Source: Clostridiales bacterium DTU074
GTDB taxonomy: Bacteria > Bacillota > Clostridia > Caldicoprobacterales > Caldicoprobacteraceae
Direction: 5' to 3'
Length of the DNA: 45,226 nucleotides
Assembly: GCA_001513075.1 (NCBI GenBank)
Contig: LFSE01000097.1
Coordinates: forward strand, 5,096-50,321
This document shows, one piece after another, positions 1-9,903 of this stretch. The position numbers were made by a program, and so were the translations under genes. The notes under the pieces were generated by a model, which was not told the origin of the DNA, did not search any database, and saw only the letters and a list, made by a program, of their open reading frames with translations. Numbering within the stretch: the first letter of the stretch is position 1; the number at the start of each line of letters is the position of its first letter.

Positions 1-15
1 GTGTATAAGAGACAG
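1..15. other. Nextera/Tn5 mosaic-end adapter remnant
   Basis: The first 15 bases, gtgtataagagacag, are identical to the 3' part of the 19-base Tn5 mosaic end used in Nextera tagmentation libraries. The sequence sits exactly at the contig edge and breaks into a LysM repeat, whose coding sense ends in the unrelated residues LSLIH. This is library adapter left on the assembly, not genomic DNA or a real transposon end. Confidence 0.93.
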
Positions 16-390
16 GCTGTATAGGGTATCGCCGGGCTGTACTATGTATACCTGGCCTCCCGGAGGTGGTTTCGGCGGTTCCACACCGGGCACAAAGATT
101 TTCTGCCCCGGATAAATGATGTACGGCGGTGGAATTTGATTGACTCTGATAAGTTCGTTTAGCGGAACATTAAATCTCTGGGCAATCCTGTACAGCGAAT
201 CACCGGGTTGTACTATATAGTAAAAGCCCAGCTGTTCGGTTTCGTATCTTTCCGGTATTTCAAGCAGCTGCCCCGGATAGATAAAATATGAATTCGGAAG
301 ATTATTGGCTGCCAGCAGGATCTCGACTGTGGTATTCAACTTTTGAGCAATGGTATAGAGGGTATCCCCGGGTTGTACAATATAGGGCAT
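1..390 (-). CDS. LysM-repeat cell-wall or spore-coat binding protein, C-terminus missing
   Basis: Read on the minus strand, an ATG at 390-388 follows the strong site AAAGGAGGG and opens a frame that runs off the left edge (130 codons, the last five from adapter). It encodes LysM repeats: one at residues 2-46 starting YIVQPGDTLYTIAQKLN, a second at about 58-103 starting YIVQPGDSLYRIAQRFN, then a Pro-rich linker (PPKPPPGG) and the start of a third, YIVQPGDTLYSL. Each repeat ends in the typical YPGQ...P pattern. LysM modules bind N-acetylglucosamine polymers such as peptidoglycan. There is no signal peptide before the first repeat, which is common in clostridial spore-coat or cortex LysM proteins such as SafA types and in some exported wall proteins. 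The missing C-terminus could hold a catalytic domain. It is transcribed divergently from the yerC-pcrA operon. Confidence 0.85.
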   Translation of the reverse strand, partial: MPYIVQPGDTLYTIAQKLNTTVEILLAANNLPNSYFIYPGQLLEIPERYETEQLGFYYIVQPGDSLYRIAQRFNVPLNELIRVNQIPPPYIIYPGQKIFVPGVEPPKPPPGGQVYIVQPGDTLYSLSLIH

Positions 391-582
391 AACATCCCTC
401 CTTTTAATAAATAGTCATATTATCTATATGCTGATTTGCTATAGAATTTTACTGTTTTGTTTGTAAATTATTGATTATGGATTGGGTTTCCATATACTGA
501 GGCGATGTATTCTTACCTGTAAACAATGGAATTATCGGGCTTTTCAAAATCCCGGATTATAATTGTAAAAGGAGGCGAGGCC
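391..582. promoter_or_regulatory. Divergent intergenic region with putative yerC promoter
   Basis: This 192-base AT-rich gap separates the LysM gene on the minus strand from yerC on the plus strand, so promoters for both are expected here. For the plus strand the best sigma-A-like pair I see is TTGATT at 471-476 and TATACT at 493-498 with a 16-base spacer. For the minus strand I could not find a convincing -35/-10 pair. The yerC Shine-Dalgarno site AAAGGAGG lies at 568-575. Confidence 0.4.
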
Positions 583-879
583 ATGGAATACCGGTCAAAG
601 TTTCAGGACGAGCTGGTAGACCAGTTGTTTGAGGCAATATTGAGCCTGGAGAATGTGGAAGAGTGTTACCGCTTTTTTGAAGACCTCTGTACCGTAAACG
701 AGATCAAATCCCTGGCACAGAGGCTGGAAGTAGCCAGAATGCTGAGGGAAAAGAAAACGTATAATGAAATTGCTGAAAAAACCAAGGCCAGTACGGCTAC
801 CATAAGCCGTGTCAATAGATTCTTGTTATACGGTGCTGATGGTTATAATATTGTACTGGACAGATTAACCAGAAAGTAA
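583..879 (+). CDS. yerC: TrpR-like YerC/YecD family transcriptional regulator
   Basis: The predicted protein has 98 residues and matches the YerC/YecD family of TrpR-repressor-like proteins in length and pattern. It has an N-terminal helical region (QLFEAILSLENVEECYRFFEDLCT), the conserved EIKSLAQRLEVARML stretch, and a helix-turn-helix around residues 55-80 (TYNEIAEKTKASTATISRVNR). I place the start at the ATG at 583 because AAAGGAGG lies 7 bases upstream. The frame is open further upstream, but nothing there looks like a start site. The gene sits just before pcrA, a common arrangement in Firmicutes. The family is presumed to bind DNA; its ligand and targets are not evident here, and tryptophan should not be assumed. 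Confidence 0.88.
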   Translation: MEYRSKFQDELVDQLFEAILSLENVEECYRFFEDLCTVNEIKSLAQRLEVARMLREKKTYNEIAEKTKASTATISRVNRFLLYGADGYNIVLDRLTRK

Positions 880-905
880 TTTGCTTAAAGAACAGGAGTA
901 TGATA

Positions 906-3269
906 ATGACGGAGGACATGAAACTAAAATTTTGCTTATTAAGGGATAGGCTAATTGAGCTTCAATACGAACATTTAAACGATATGCAAAAGAAAGCGGT
1001 ATTTACCACGGAAGGGCCGTTGCTTGTGCTGGCTGGTGCAGGTTCGGGCAAGACTACGGTATTGACAAACCGTATAGCCCATCTTCTCAGGTTCGGTCGA
1101 GCCTATAGAAGTCAATATGTGCCCCGAGAAGTGAACGAGCAGGATTTGGCTGTTATGGAGGAATATATAAGGAAGGCTGAAAGCAGCGATAAGATTGTTC
1201 CTTTACCTCCATACATTGAGTCCCTTCTTCGGTATTGTCCGGTATTGCCGGGTAATATTTTGGCCATTACATTTACCAATAAGGCTGCCAGGGAAATGAA
1301 AGAAAGGGTAATCCGACTTGTGGGGGAAGCGGGTTATGATATATGGATTAGTACCTTCCACTCCGCCTGTGTAAGAATATTAAGACGAGATATAGACAAA
1401 ATAGGATACACCAGAAATTTTGTAATATACGATGACGCAGATCAGCTGACTGTTATAAAGGATTGTATTAAAGAGTTGGATTTAAATGAGAAGTATTACA
1501 ATCCAAAGGAAATAAGGGTGATTATCAATCGTCTCAAGGATCGGTTAATCGGGCCGGCTGAATACATACAGGATGTAAGAGGTCAGTACAGGGAAGAAAA
1601 GATTGGAAATATATATCAGCTCTATGAAGCCAGGATGAAGAAAAACAATGCTCTGGACTTCGGTGATCTTATAAAAAAGACCGTCGAGCTGTTTACCTTA
1701 AGGCCGGATATACTGGATTATTACAGAAGAAAATTTCAGTACATACTTGTGGATGAATACCAGGATACGAATACAGCCCAGTATATTATGATTAAGCTGC
1801 TTTCCGAATTTCACGGGAATATTTGTACGGTGGGCGATGACGATCAATCCATATACGGTTGGCGGGGTGCCGATATCAGAAACATATTGGAGTTTGAAAA
1901 GGATTTTGCCAATACAACCGTTATTAAGCTTGAGGAAAATTATCGTTCAACCCAGACCATTTTAGATGTTGCAAACAGCGTAATTCAAAACAATGTGGAC
2001 AGAAAACCCAAACAGCTGTGGACCCGGCAAAAGGAAGGCAACAAGGTAAAGATATATCAGGCTTACAGCGAGCATGATGAAGCCGAATTTATCTGCAGGG
2101 AAATAAAGGCTTTAATGGATTACCGGGGATTTAGTACAGGAGATTTTGCGGTGCTTTATCGCATAAACGCCCAGTCCCGGGTACTGGAAGAGGCTATGAT
2201 GAAGTATGGGCTTCCGTATAGGATATATAAGGGACTGCGCTTTTACGATCGAAAGGAGATCAAGGATATAATTGCGTACCTGCGTTTGATTGTCAATCCC
2301 GACGATGATGTCAGCTTAAGAAGAATTATCAATGTTCCGAAAAGGGGAATTGGCCCTGCTACCATAGAAGTTTTGGAAAGGGCGGCGGCAGAAAGCGGAG
2401 AGAGCATATTTCGGATTGCCGCTGATTTGGATAAATATAATATATTATCATCGAGGGCTGTGGCCAGGGTTAAGCCGTTCATTGATTTGTTGATCGGTTT
2501 AATGTCTGTTAGTGAGACCATGGGAATCGCTGATTTTATTCAAAGGGTTCTTCAGGAGACGGGTTACGAAAATGAACTGATACAGGAAAGGGATTCGGAA
2601 GGGCTGTCCCGATTGGAAAACGTAAAGGAATTTATATCGGCTGCCAGGGAATTTGAGACTGCGAATGAGGGTGCCGATCTGGCGGATTTTTTGGAAAATA
2701 TCGCTTTGGTTTCGGATCTGGATAACATGGAAACCGACGGCTCAGCTGTAATGCTAATGACGCTGCACAGTGCCAAGGGTTTGGAATTTCCGGTGGTATT
2801 CCTGGTCGGGCTGGAGGAAGGCTTGTTTCCCCTTTCACGATCTGTTGAAAACCCGGATGAACTGGAAGAGGAACGCAGGTTATGTTATGTTGGCCTTACC
2901 CGCGCCAAAAAGTTGTTGTATTTGTCGTATTCCCAGAGAAGATCCATGTATGGAGACATGTTTAGCTGTATACCTTCCCGCTTTATCCGGGAGATTCCTG
3001 AGGATCTTCTGGAGCCGGCAGTGAGTGAACCGTATGTTTCTGGCTACTATGCCGTCGGCAAAGCCGGATACAGAAGCTTTCCACAAGGCTCTGAGGCCGG
3101 CGGGAATTCAAGATTTTCGCTGGGAGACAAGGTGCTGCATAAGCGCTTTGGCCGCGGCACTGTAGTAGCAATAGAAGGGGAGGGTACCGATCTCCGAATC
3201 AGAATTGCTTTTGAACAGGGCGGTATAAGAAATTTTATGGCAGAACTGGCTCCGTTAAAGAAACTGTGA
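906..3269 (+). CDS. pcrA: ATP-dependent 3'-5' DNA helicase PcrA/UvrD
   Basis: A superfamily 1A helicase of about 787 residues, in the normal PcrA size range. Motif I is AGAGSGKT at residues 43-50, motif Ia is ITFTNKAAREM, motif II is VDEYQDTN, motif III is GDDDQSIYGWRGAD, motif V contains LMTLHSAKGLEFPVVF, and motif VI is EEERRLCYVGLTRAK. The C-terminus holds the Tudor-like RNA-polymerase-binding segment (LGDKVLHKRFGRGTVVAIEG). PcrA works in nucleotide excision repair, in removal of stalled polymerases and in plasmid replication. Between motifs I and Ia there is an insert of roughly 45 residues (about 58-110) compared with the Bacillus enzyme. I chose the ATG at 906 because AGGAG lies 7 bases upstream; an ATG at 900 is only one base from that site. 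It forms an operon with ligA and follows yerC. Confidence 0.96.
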   Translation: MTEDMKLKFCLLRDRLIELQYEHLNDMQKKAVFTTEGPLLVLAGAGSGKTTVLTNRIAHLLRFGRAYRSQYVPREVNEQDLAVMEEYIRKAESSDKIVPLPPYIESLLRYCPVLPGNILAITFTNKAAREMKERVIRLVGEAGYDIWISTFHSACVRILRRDIDKIGYTRNFVIYDDADQLTVIKDCIKELDLNEKYYNPKEIRVIINRLKDRLIGPAEYIQDVRGQYREEKIGNIYQLYEARMKKNNALDFGDLIKKTVELFTLRPDILDYYRRKFQYILVDEYQDTNTAQYIMIKLLSEFHGNICTVGDDDQSIYGWRGADIRNILEFEKDFANTTVIKLEENYRSTQTILDVANSVIQNNVDRKPKQLWTRQKEGNKVKIYQAYSEHDEAEFICREIKALMDYRGFSTGDFAVLYRINAQSRVLEEAMMKYGLPYRIYKGLRFYDRKEIKDIIAYLRLIVNPDDDVSLRRIINVPKRGIGPATIEVLERAAAESGESIFRIAADLDKYNILSSRAVARVKPFIDLLIGLMSVSETMGIADFIQRVLQETGYENELIQERDSEGLSRLENVKEFISAAREFETANEGADLADFLENIALVSDLDNMETDGSAVMLMTLHSAKGLEFPVVFLVGLEEGLFPLSRSVENPDELEEERRLCYVGLTRAKKLLYLSYSQRRSMYGDMFSCIPSRFIREIPEDLLEPAVSEPYVSGYYAVGKAGYRSFPQGSEAGGNSRFSLGDKVLHKRFGRGTVVAIEGEGTDLRIRIAFEQGGIRNFMAELAPLKKL

Positions 3270-3286
3270 TATCAAATCAGATGTAA

Positions 3287-5296
<2,010 letters not shown>

Positions 5297-5382
5297 TTTT
5301 AAAAATGTTTGAATAAATTCCATTATGATGGTAAAATACTGGGATGTAAAGGGTTAAAAAGAAAGGATGTGGAGCCATGGGA

Positions 5383-5664
5383 ATGACTCTAAATGATATC
5401 GAATATTTGGCCGAAACAGCCAAATTTGAACTAACTCCGGAAGAAAAACAATATTTTGCCCGCTCCATTGATGAAGTATTAAAGTTTGCCGATAAACTTG
5501 CCGAGCTGAATACAGAAGGGGTAGAGCCTACAATTTATTTGCTCGGCATAAAAAATGTTTTTCGTGAAGATACGGTACAATCATCGATGGATAGGGATTT
5601 ACTGCTTAAAAATGCTTCCGATGTTGAGGCCGGATGCTATCGTGTGCCTAAGGTGGTTGAATAA
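5383..5664 (+). CDS. gatC: Asp-tRNA(Asn)/Glu-tRNA(Gln) amidotransferase subunit C
   Basis: A 93-residue GatC. The N-terminal TLNDIEYLAETAKFELTPEE and the C-terminal KNVFREDTVQSSMDRD...RVPKVVE patterns are typical, including the FRED segment that wraps around the GatA-GatB interface. GatC is a small chaperone-like belt that stabilises GatA. Two ATGs compete: 5377 lies only two bases after GGAG (5371-5374), whereas 5383 has a spacing of 8 bases and gives the usual N-terminus, so I chose 5383. The usual proline of the LP(M/L)KNVFRED stretch is replaced here by glycine (LLGIKNVFRED), a small departure in a subunit that contacts the unusual GatA downstream. It begins about 86 bases after ligA. Confidence 0.93.
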   Translation: MTLNDIEYLAETAKFELTPEEKQYFARSIDEVLKFADKLAELNTEGVEPTIYLLGIKNVFREDTVQSSMDRDLLLKNASDVEAGCYRVPKVVE

Positions 5665-5687
5665 TTTAAATATACGGAGGATGAAAT

Positions 5688-7157
5688 ATGGAATCATATA
5701 AGTTGACCGTTCACGAAGCTTCGGATTTAATAAAAAAGAAAAAGTTAACCTCTCAGGAACTTACTCAAGCGGCTATAAATCGAATAAAGCAGGTTGAACA
5801 GGACATAAAAGCTTTTATAACGCTTACGGATGAGTCTGCCATGGAAGAAGCCGAAAAGGTGGATGCGCTGATAAATCAAGGAGAAGATCTCCCCGGCATT
5901 GCTGGAGTTCCCTTTGGACTGGAAGACAGCATCTGTACCGAGGGAATCAGAACTACATGTGCTTCTAAAATGCTGGAGAATTTTGTACCACAATATGAAG
6001 CTACGGTTTTCGGCAAGCTTAAGGCTCAAAAGGGGATTCTTTTGGGCAAGCTTAATATGGATGAATTTTCGTTGGGGCTGACCGGTGAAACATCCTATTT
6101 TCTCAAGACCAGAAATCCCTGGGATGTAAATCAGGATATAGGCGGTTTTTGTATAGGTGCCGCTGCAGCGGTAGCAGCTGACGAGGTTTTTTATTCGCTC
6201 GCTGTCGATATGGGAGGCTCTTTGCGACGAAGTGCTGCTCTTTGCGGAGCGGTTGGCTTAAAACCGTCATACGGTATGGTTTCCAGATACGGTGTTATAC
6301 TGTCCGCATCTTCTTTGGCTCAGATTGGCATTATAGCCAAGGATGTCAGGGATTGTGGCATGATCCTGCAGATTATATCGGGCCATGATGAAAAAGATCC
6401 TATGACCGTCCGGACGGATTTGAATGGTACCATACCAGCATCTGAACCAAGCATTAAGGGTATGCGTATAGGAATACCCAGAGAATACCTGGATGATCGT
6501 TTGAACAGCGATGTGGCCGAGGCCATTAAAAAAGCCTTGAAGGTTTTCCAGGATCTGGGCGCCTGTGTTGAAGAGATAACTCTGCCTAGCGTAGAATATG
6601 CTCCGGCAGCTTATTCTACCATACTTTCGGCAGAGGCCAGCTCCAATTTAGGCAGGTATGACGGTATAAAGTTCGGATATAAAGCGGAGGGCTTCAGTGA
6701 CCTTGATGAGATGTACAAAAAAACCAGGAGCCAGGGATTTGGACAGCAGGTAAAGTTAAGGATAATGCTGGGCAATCATATTTTGAGCGCCGAGAATTGT
6801 GAGAGGTATTATTATAAGGCTTTACAGGCAAGGACTATAATTAAAGGGGAGTTTGAAAAGGCTTTTGAAAAATGCGATATAATAATTTCGCCTACCTGCT
6901 CAACAACGGGTTCAGAGTTTGAACGTGGAACTGATGATTTCCTCAAGGCTTTCCTTACCGATATATATACGGCACCGGCCGGCGTTATCGGTTTGCCGGC
7001 TTTGACAATCCCGTGTGGTTTTGACGATAACGGTTTTCCCATAGGAATGCAGCTTATGGGAAGGGCATTTGAAGAGGGCATTTTGTTAAAAGCAGGGCTG
7101 GCCTTCGAGCAAAATACCGATTACCATATCAAGCGCCCGGTCATAAACTGGAGGTGA
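5688..7157 (+). CDS. gatA: GatA amidase-like subunit with altered catalytic site
   Basis: The 489-residue protein aligns along its whole length with GatA ([49 protein letters not shown]). GatA normally hydrolyses glutamine to supply ammonia to GatB through a Ser-cis-Ser-Lys triad. Here the nucleophile Ser178 is present (VDMGGSLRR), but the position of Lys79 is Glu ([11 protein letters not shown]; codon gaa at 5922-5924) and the signature GGSSGGSAAAV reads [11 protein letters not shown], placing Phe at position 154 (6147-6149) where the cis-Ser should be. Arg358 and Asp425, which as I recall contact glutamine in the Staphylococcus aureus structure, are both kept, and the numbering runs without gaps. 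The frame is intact, with a good ribosome site (CGGAGG at 5674-5679). By family knowledge this should not be an efficient glutaminase. It may be a scaffold, a paralogue beside a functional copy elsewhere, or have changed activity. Confidence 0.9.
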   Translation: MESYKLTVHEASDLIKKKKLTSQELTQAAINRIKQVEQDIKAFITLTDESAMEEAEKVDALINQGEDLPGIAGVPFGLEDSICTEGIRTTCASKMLENFVPQYEATVFGKLKAQKGILLGKLNMDEFSLGLTGETSYFLKTRNPWDVNQDIGGFCIGAAAAVAADEVFYSLAVDMGGSLRRSAALCGAVGLKPSYGMVSRYGVILSASSLAQIGIIAKDVRDCGMILQIISGHDEKDPMTVRTDLNGTIPASEPSIKGMRIGIPREYLDDRLNSDVAEAIKKALKVFQDLGACVEEITLPSVEYAPAAYSTILSAEASSNLGRYDGIKFGYKAEGFSDLDEMYKKTRSQGFGQQVKLRIMLGNHILSAENCERYYYKALQARTIIKGEFEKAFEKCDIIISPTCSTTGSEFERGTDDFLKAFLTDIYTAPAGVIGLPALTIPCGFDDNGFPIGMQLMGRAFEEGILLKAGLAFEQNTDYHIKRPVINWR

Positions 7158-7161
7158 AAAG

Positions 7162-8592
7162 ATGAGATACGAAGTTGTCATTGGATTGGAGATACATGCC
7201 GAGCTTTCCACCAGGTCAAAAGCTTTCTGCAGCTGCAGCACGACCTTTGGTGCCGAACCCAACACCCAATGCTGCCCTGTATGTATCGGTATGCCGGGGG
7301 TATTACCTGTTATGAATAAAAAGGCTCTGGAATATACCATCAAAGCAGGACTGGCATTGAACTGCAACATTGCGAAATACACAAAATGGGATAGAAAGAA
7401 CTATTTTTATCCTGATTTGCCGAGAGCATGTCAGATTTCCCAGTATGACATGCCTGTATGTCAAAACGGTTACCTGGATATAGTGGTAGACGATCAAGTG
7501 AGGCGCATTGGTATAAACCGTATTCATTTGGAGGAAGATGCCGGAAAACTGCTGCATGATCCTTATATGGATCATACCCTCGTAGATTTGAACAGAAGCG
7601 GTGTGCCGCTGATAGAAATAGTAACCGAGCCGGATTTGAGATCGGCTGAGGAGGCAAGGATATTTCTTGAAAACTTGAAAACTATTTTGCAATACATAGA
7701 CGTATCCGACTGCAAGATGCAGGAGGGATCCCTGCGCTGTGATGTTAACGTGTCTGTAAGGCCCGAAGGACAGGAAGAATTCGGTGAGCGCACCGAGATG
7801 AAGAACCTGAATTCGTTCCGTGCCGTGTATAGGGCTATAGAATATGAGGCCTCCAGGCAGATAAGCATATTGGAAGAAGGCGGCAAAGTGCTCAGGGAAA
7901 CGCGAAGATGGGATGACGGTGTGGGGCGAAGCTTTGCAATGCGTACCAAAGAACAAGCTCAGGATTACCGATATTTTCCCGAATCCGATCTTCCCCCGGT
8001 TGAGATAGAAGATGAATGGATAGAAAAAATCAGAAGGGAGATACCGGAACTGCCTGCACAGAGGCAAAAGAGGTATGTTGAGGAATACGGGCTTCCCGAA
8101 TATGATGCGGGGATTTTGACAGCCTCCATAGATTTGGCCAATTATTTTGAGAAATGTGTTGAAATGTATCAAAATCCAAAAACCGTTAGCAATTGGCTGA
8201 TGGGAGATTTTTTGAGGCTGGTTAACGAACGAAATATAGAAATAGCTGACGTTCCCGTATCTCCTGAAAACCTGGTAAATCTGTTACGCCTGATCGACGG
8301 CAAAGTGATAAGCGGTCCCATTGCTAAAACGGTGTTTGAAGAGATGTTCAACACCGGCAAGGATCCTGAAACTATAGTGGAACAAAAGGGCCTAAAACAG
8401 ATATCCGACAGGGATGAACTTGTTGAGATTATAAAGAAGGTTATAGAGGACAATCCAAAGTCGGTAGAGGATTATAGGAAGGGCAAGAAAAAAGCTATGG
8501 GCTTTTTGGTCGGGCAGACCATGAAGGCGACAAAGGGCAGGGCCAATCCCCAGTTGGTAAATGAAATACTGATGGAACAGTTAAATAAATAG
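7162..8592 (+). CDS. gatB: Asp-tRNA(Asn)/Glu-tRNA(Gln) amidotransferase subunit B
   Basis: A 476-residue GatB, full length. The N-terminal cradle/kinase domain shows [18 protein letters not shown], a clostridial-type cysteine cluster ([19 protein letters not shown]) likely to bind zinc, [20 protein letters not shown], and the [10 protein letters not shown]-type metal and ATP segment. The C-terminal YqeY-like tRNA-binding tail is also present (residues about 400-476, ending [17 protein letters not shown]). GatB phosphorylates misacylated Glu-tRNA(Gln) or Asp-tRNA(Asn) and transfers ammonia to it. The Shine-Dalgarno site GGAGGTGA (7150-7157) covers the gatA stop codon, so the two are translationally linked. 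In contrast to GatA, its key motifs look intact, so the subunit could still work with free ammonia or with another amidase partner. Confidence 0.97.
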   Translation: MRYEVVIGLEIHAELSTRSKAFCSCSTTFGAEPNTQCCPVCIGMPGVLPVMNKKALEYTIKAGLALNCNIAKYTKWDRKNYFYPDLPRACQISQYDMPVCQNGYLDIVVDDQVRRIGINRIHLEEDAGKLLHDPYMDHTLVDLNRSGVPLIEIVTEPDLRSAEEARIFLENLKTILQYIDVSDCKMQEGSLRCDVNVSVRPEGQEEFGERTEMKNLNSFRAVYRAIEYEASRQISILEEGGKVLRETRRWDDGVGRSFAMRTKEQAQDYRYFPESDLPPVEIEDEWIEKIRREIPELPAQRQKRYVEEYGLPEYDAGILTASIDLANYFEKCVEMYQNPKTVSNWLMGDFLRLVNERNIEIADVPVSPENLVNLLRLIDGKVISGPIAKTVFEEMFNTGKDPETIVEQKGLKQISDRDELVEIIKKVIEDNPKSVEDYRKGKKKAMGFLVGQTMKATKGRANPQLVNEILMEQLNK

Positions 8593-8604
8593 AATGCCGT
8601 AATG

Positions 8605-8625
8605 GCTTGATGGCATCAAGCTTTT
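8605..8625 (+). terminator. Short hairpin with T run after gatB
   Basis: GCTTGAT (8605-8611) and ATCAAGC (8615-8621) form a 7-base-pair stem with a GGC loop, followed directly by TTTT. It sits 13 bases after the gatB stop. It is a modest intrinsic terminator candidate; the larger hairpin that follows may act with it. Confidence 0.5.
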
Positions 8626-8648
8626 GCTAAAAAGCTGAATTGTTGCGG

Positions 8649-8687
8649 ATAAGCCTGTTATAGATAGTTCTATCAATGCAGGCTTAT
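8649..8687 (+). terminator. Two-part hairpin downstream of gatB
   Basis: ATAAGCCTG (8649-8657) pairs perfectly with CAGGCTTAT (8679-8687). Inside, GATAG (8663-8667) pairs with CTATC (8670-8674). Only a weak T-rich stretch follows (tctattt). It probably ends gatCAB transcription or separates it from the next gene. Confidence 0.5.
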
Positions 8688-8786
8688 TCTATTTAATAAA
8701 ATGTTTGATTTTAGAAAAAATAGTGATACAATATTGCAGTGGTACAACATTATATGAAGAATTTTAATGTTATTTGGAGGAATAAT

Positions 8787-9785
8787 GTGAATACGGGCAA
8801 GATATCCAATGAATTTCTGAAAAACAGAATAATTTCAAATTTGCGGAGAAAACGCAGGGATGTATTGCTTGGACCCGGGGTTGGAAGGGACTGCGCCGTA
8901 CTTGAGTTTGGTGATGAACTGTGCATCGTCTCCAGCGACCCAATCACCGGAGCCGTAAACCGTATGGGATATATAGGAGTCCATATATGCTGTAACGATA
9001 TAGCCACCACCGGAGCCGAGGTGATAGGTGTCACTTTAACCATTCTGGCTCCTCCTTCAACGGCTATGTCGGATATCGAACAGGTGGTAATAGATGCTGA
9101 ATGTGCTGCTCGTGAGTTAAATATAGATATATTAGGCGGTCATACCGAAATCACCGATACGGTAACGAAAATGGTAATTTGTCTTACTGCTATAGGTAAA
9201 GTCAGCAGGCATAAGCTGGTTTCATTTGCCGGCGCAAAGGTGGGAGATGATATAGTGATTACAAAAAAGGCCGGCATGGAAGGCACGGCAATACTGGCTT
9301 ATGACAGGGAAGAGCTGTTAAAGAAGCACTTCCCGGCGGATGTGATTGACAGAGCCAAAAGCTATATGAATCAAATAAGCGTGATTAAGGAGGGCAGAAT
9401 AGCTGGTGAATTCGGCGTACACGGGATGCATGACGCAACCGAAGGCGGGGTGTTGGGTGCCATATGGGAAGCCAGCGAGGCTATGGGCATGGGAGTGGAA
9501 GTAGAGACAGACAAGATACCCATTGCTCCCGAAACCCAGGTTATTTCCGGCTTTTTCGGCATCGATCCGTTAAGGCTTATATCAAGCGGTTGTATGGTTG
9601 TAATAACTCCAAATGGTTCTCAACTTGTTGAAATTTTTAAGGACAACGGAATAGACGCTGCTGTCGTGGGCAGGGTAATCGATGGAAATGATAAATGGTT
9701 GATAACCCAAAAGGGAAGGATTCCTCTCATGCCACCCGAGGCAGATCAGCTGTATAAAGCATTGCAGTATGATATTGATACATAA
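8787..9785 (+). CDS. AIR synthase (PurM)/HypE-like family protein, orphan
   Basis: About 332 residues with the two-domain layout of the PurM/HypE/SelD/ThiL superfamily: an N-terminal ATP-binding half (LLGPGVGRDCAVLEFGDE, SSDPITGAVNRMGYIGVHICCNDIATTGA, LGGHTEIT) and a C-terminal half (GDDIVITKKAGMEGTAIL, MHDATEGGVLGAIWE). The closest named relative by pattern is HypE, which makes the cyanide ligand precursor of NiFe hydrogenase. HypE ends in a conserved PRIC cysteine, and this protein ends QYDIDT, with no hyp genes nearby, so it is not HypE proper. Related orphan proteins of unknown substrate occur in many clostridia. I chose the GTG at 8787 because GGAGG lies six bases upstream; the open frame continues upstream to 8739 without a convincing ribosome site. 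Function is unassigned beyond probable ATP-dependent chemistry. Confidence 0.85.
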   Translation: MNTGKISNEFLKNRIISNLRRKRRDVLLGPGVGRDCAVLEFGDELCIVSSDPITGAVNRMGYIGVHICCNDIATTGAEVIGVTLTILAPPSTAMSDIEQVVIDAECAARELNIDILGGHTEITDTVTKMVICLTAIGKVSRHKLVSFAGAKVGDDIVITKKAGMEGTAILAYDREELLKKHFPADVIDRAKSYMNQISVIKEGRIAGEFGVHGMHDATEGGVLGAIWEASEAMGMGVEVETDKIPIAPETQVISGFFGIDPLRLISSGCMVVITPNGSQLVEIFKDNGIDAAVVGRVIDGNDKWLITQKGRIPLMPPEADQLYKALQYDIDT

Positions 9786-9903
9786 CATGGGCAACGGGTA
9801 AACATAATATTTTTAATGCTGGATATTTGTGCTATAATACAAAAAAGAACATAATAAATGGTTTAATGGTATTGAACGAAAAACGATTGGGGAATGAATA
9901 TCT
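9786..9903 (+). promoter_or_regulatory. Probable extended -10 promoter for the yicC operon
   Basis: Within this 118-base gap TGCTATAAT at 9830-9838 is a perfect extended -10 element. The matching -35 region (around 9810-9815, TTTTTA) is poor, which extended -10 promoters tolerate. The start point would be near 9845, about 60 bases before yicC. I infer that this drives the long housekeeping operon. Confidence 0.6.

Noticed and set aside
1-15. A genuine Tn5-type transposon end
   Set aside because: It lies exactly at the contig edge, has no transposase or second end, and equals the synthetic adapter used in sequencing libraries.
7303-8172. Open frame of 289 codons on the minus strand inside gatB
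   Set aside because: It is antisense to a clear gatB, has no ribosome site and its sequence has no recognisable protein features; it is a coding shadow.
8787-9785. Naming the gene hypE
   Set aside because: The C-terminal cysteine needed by HypE is missing and there are no hydrogenase-maturation genes in the window.
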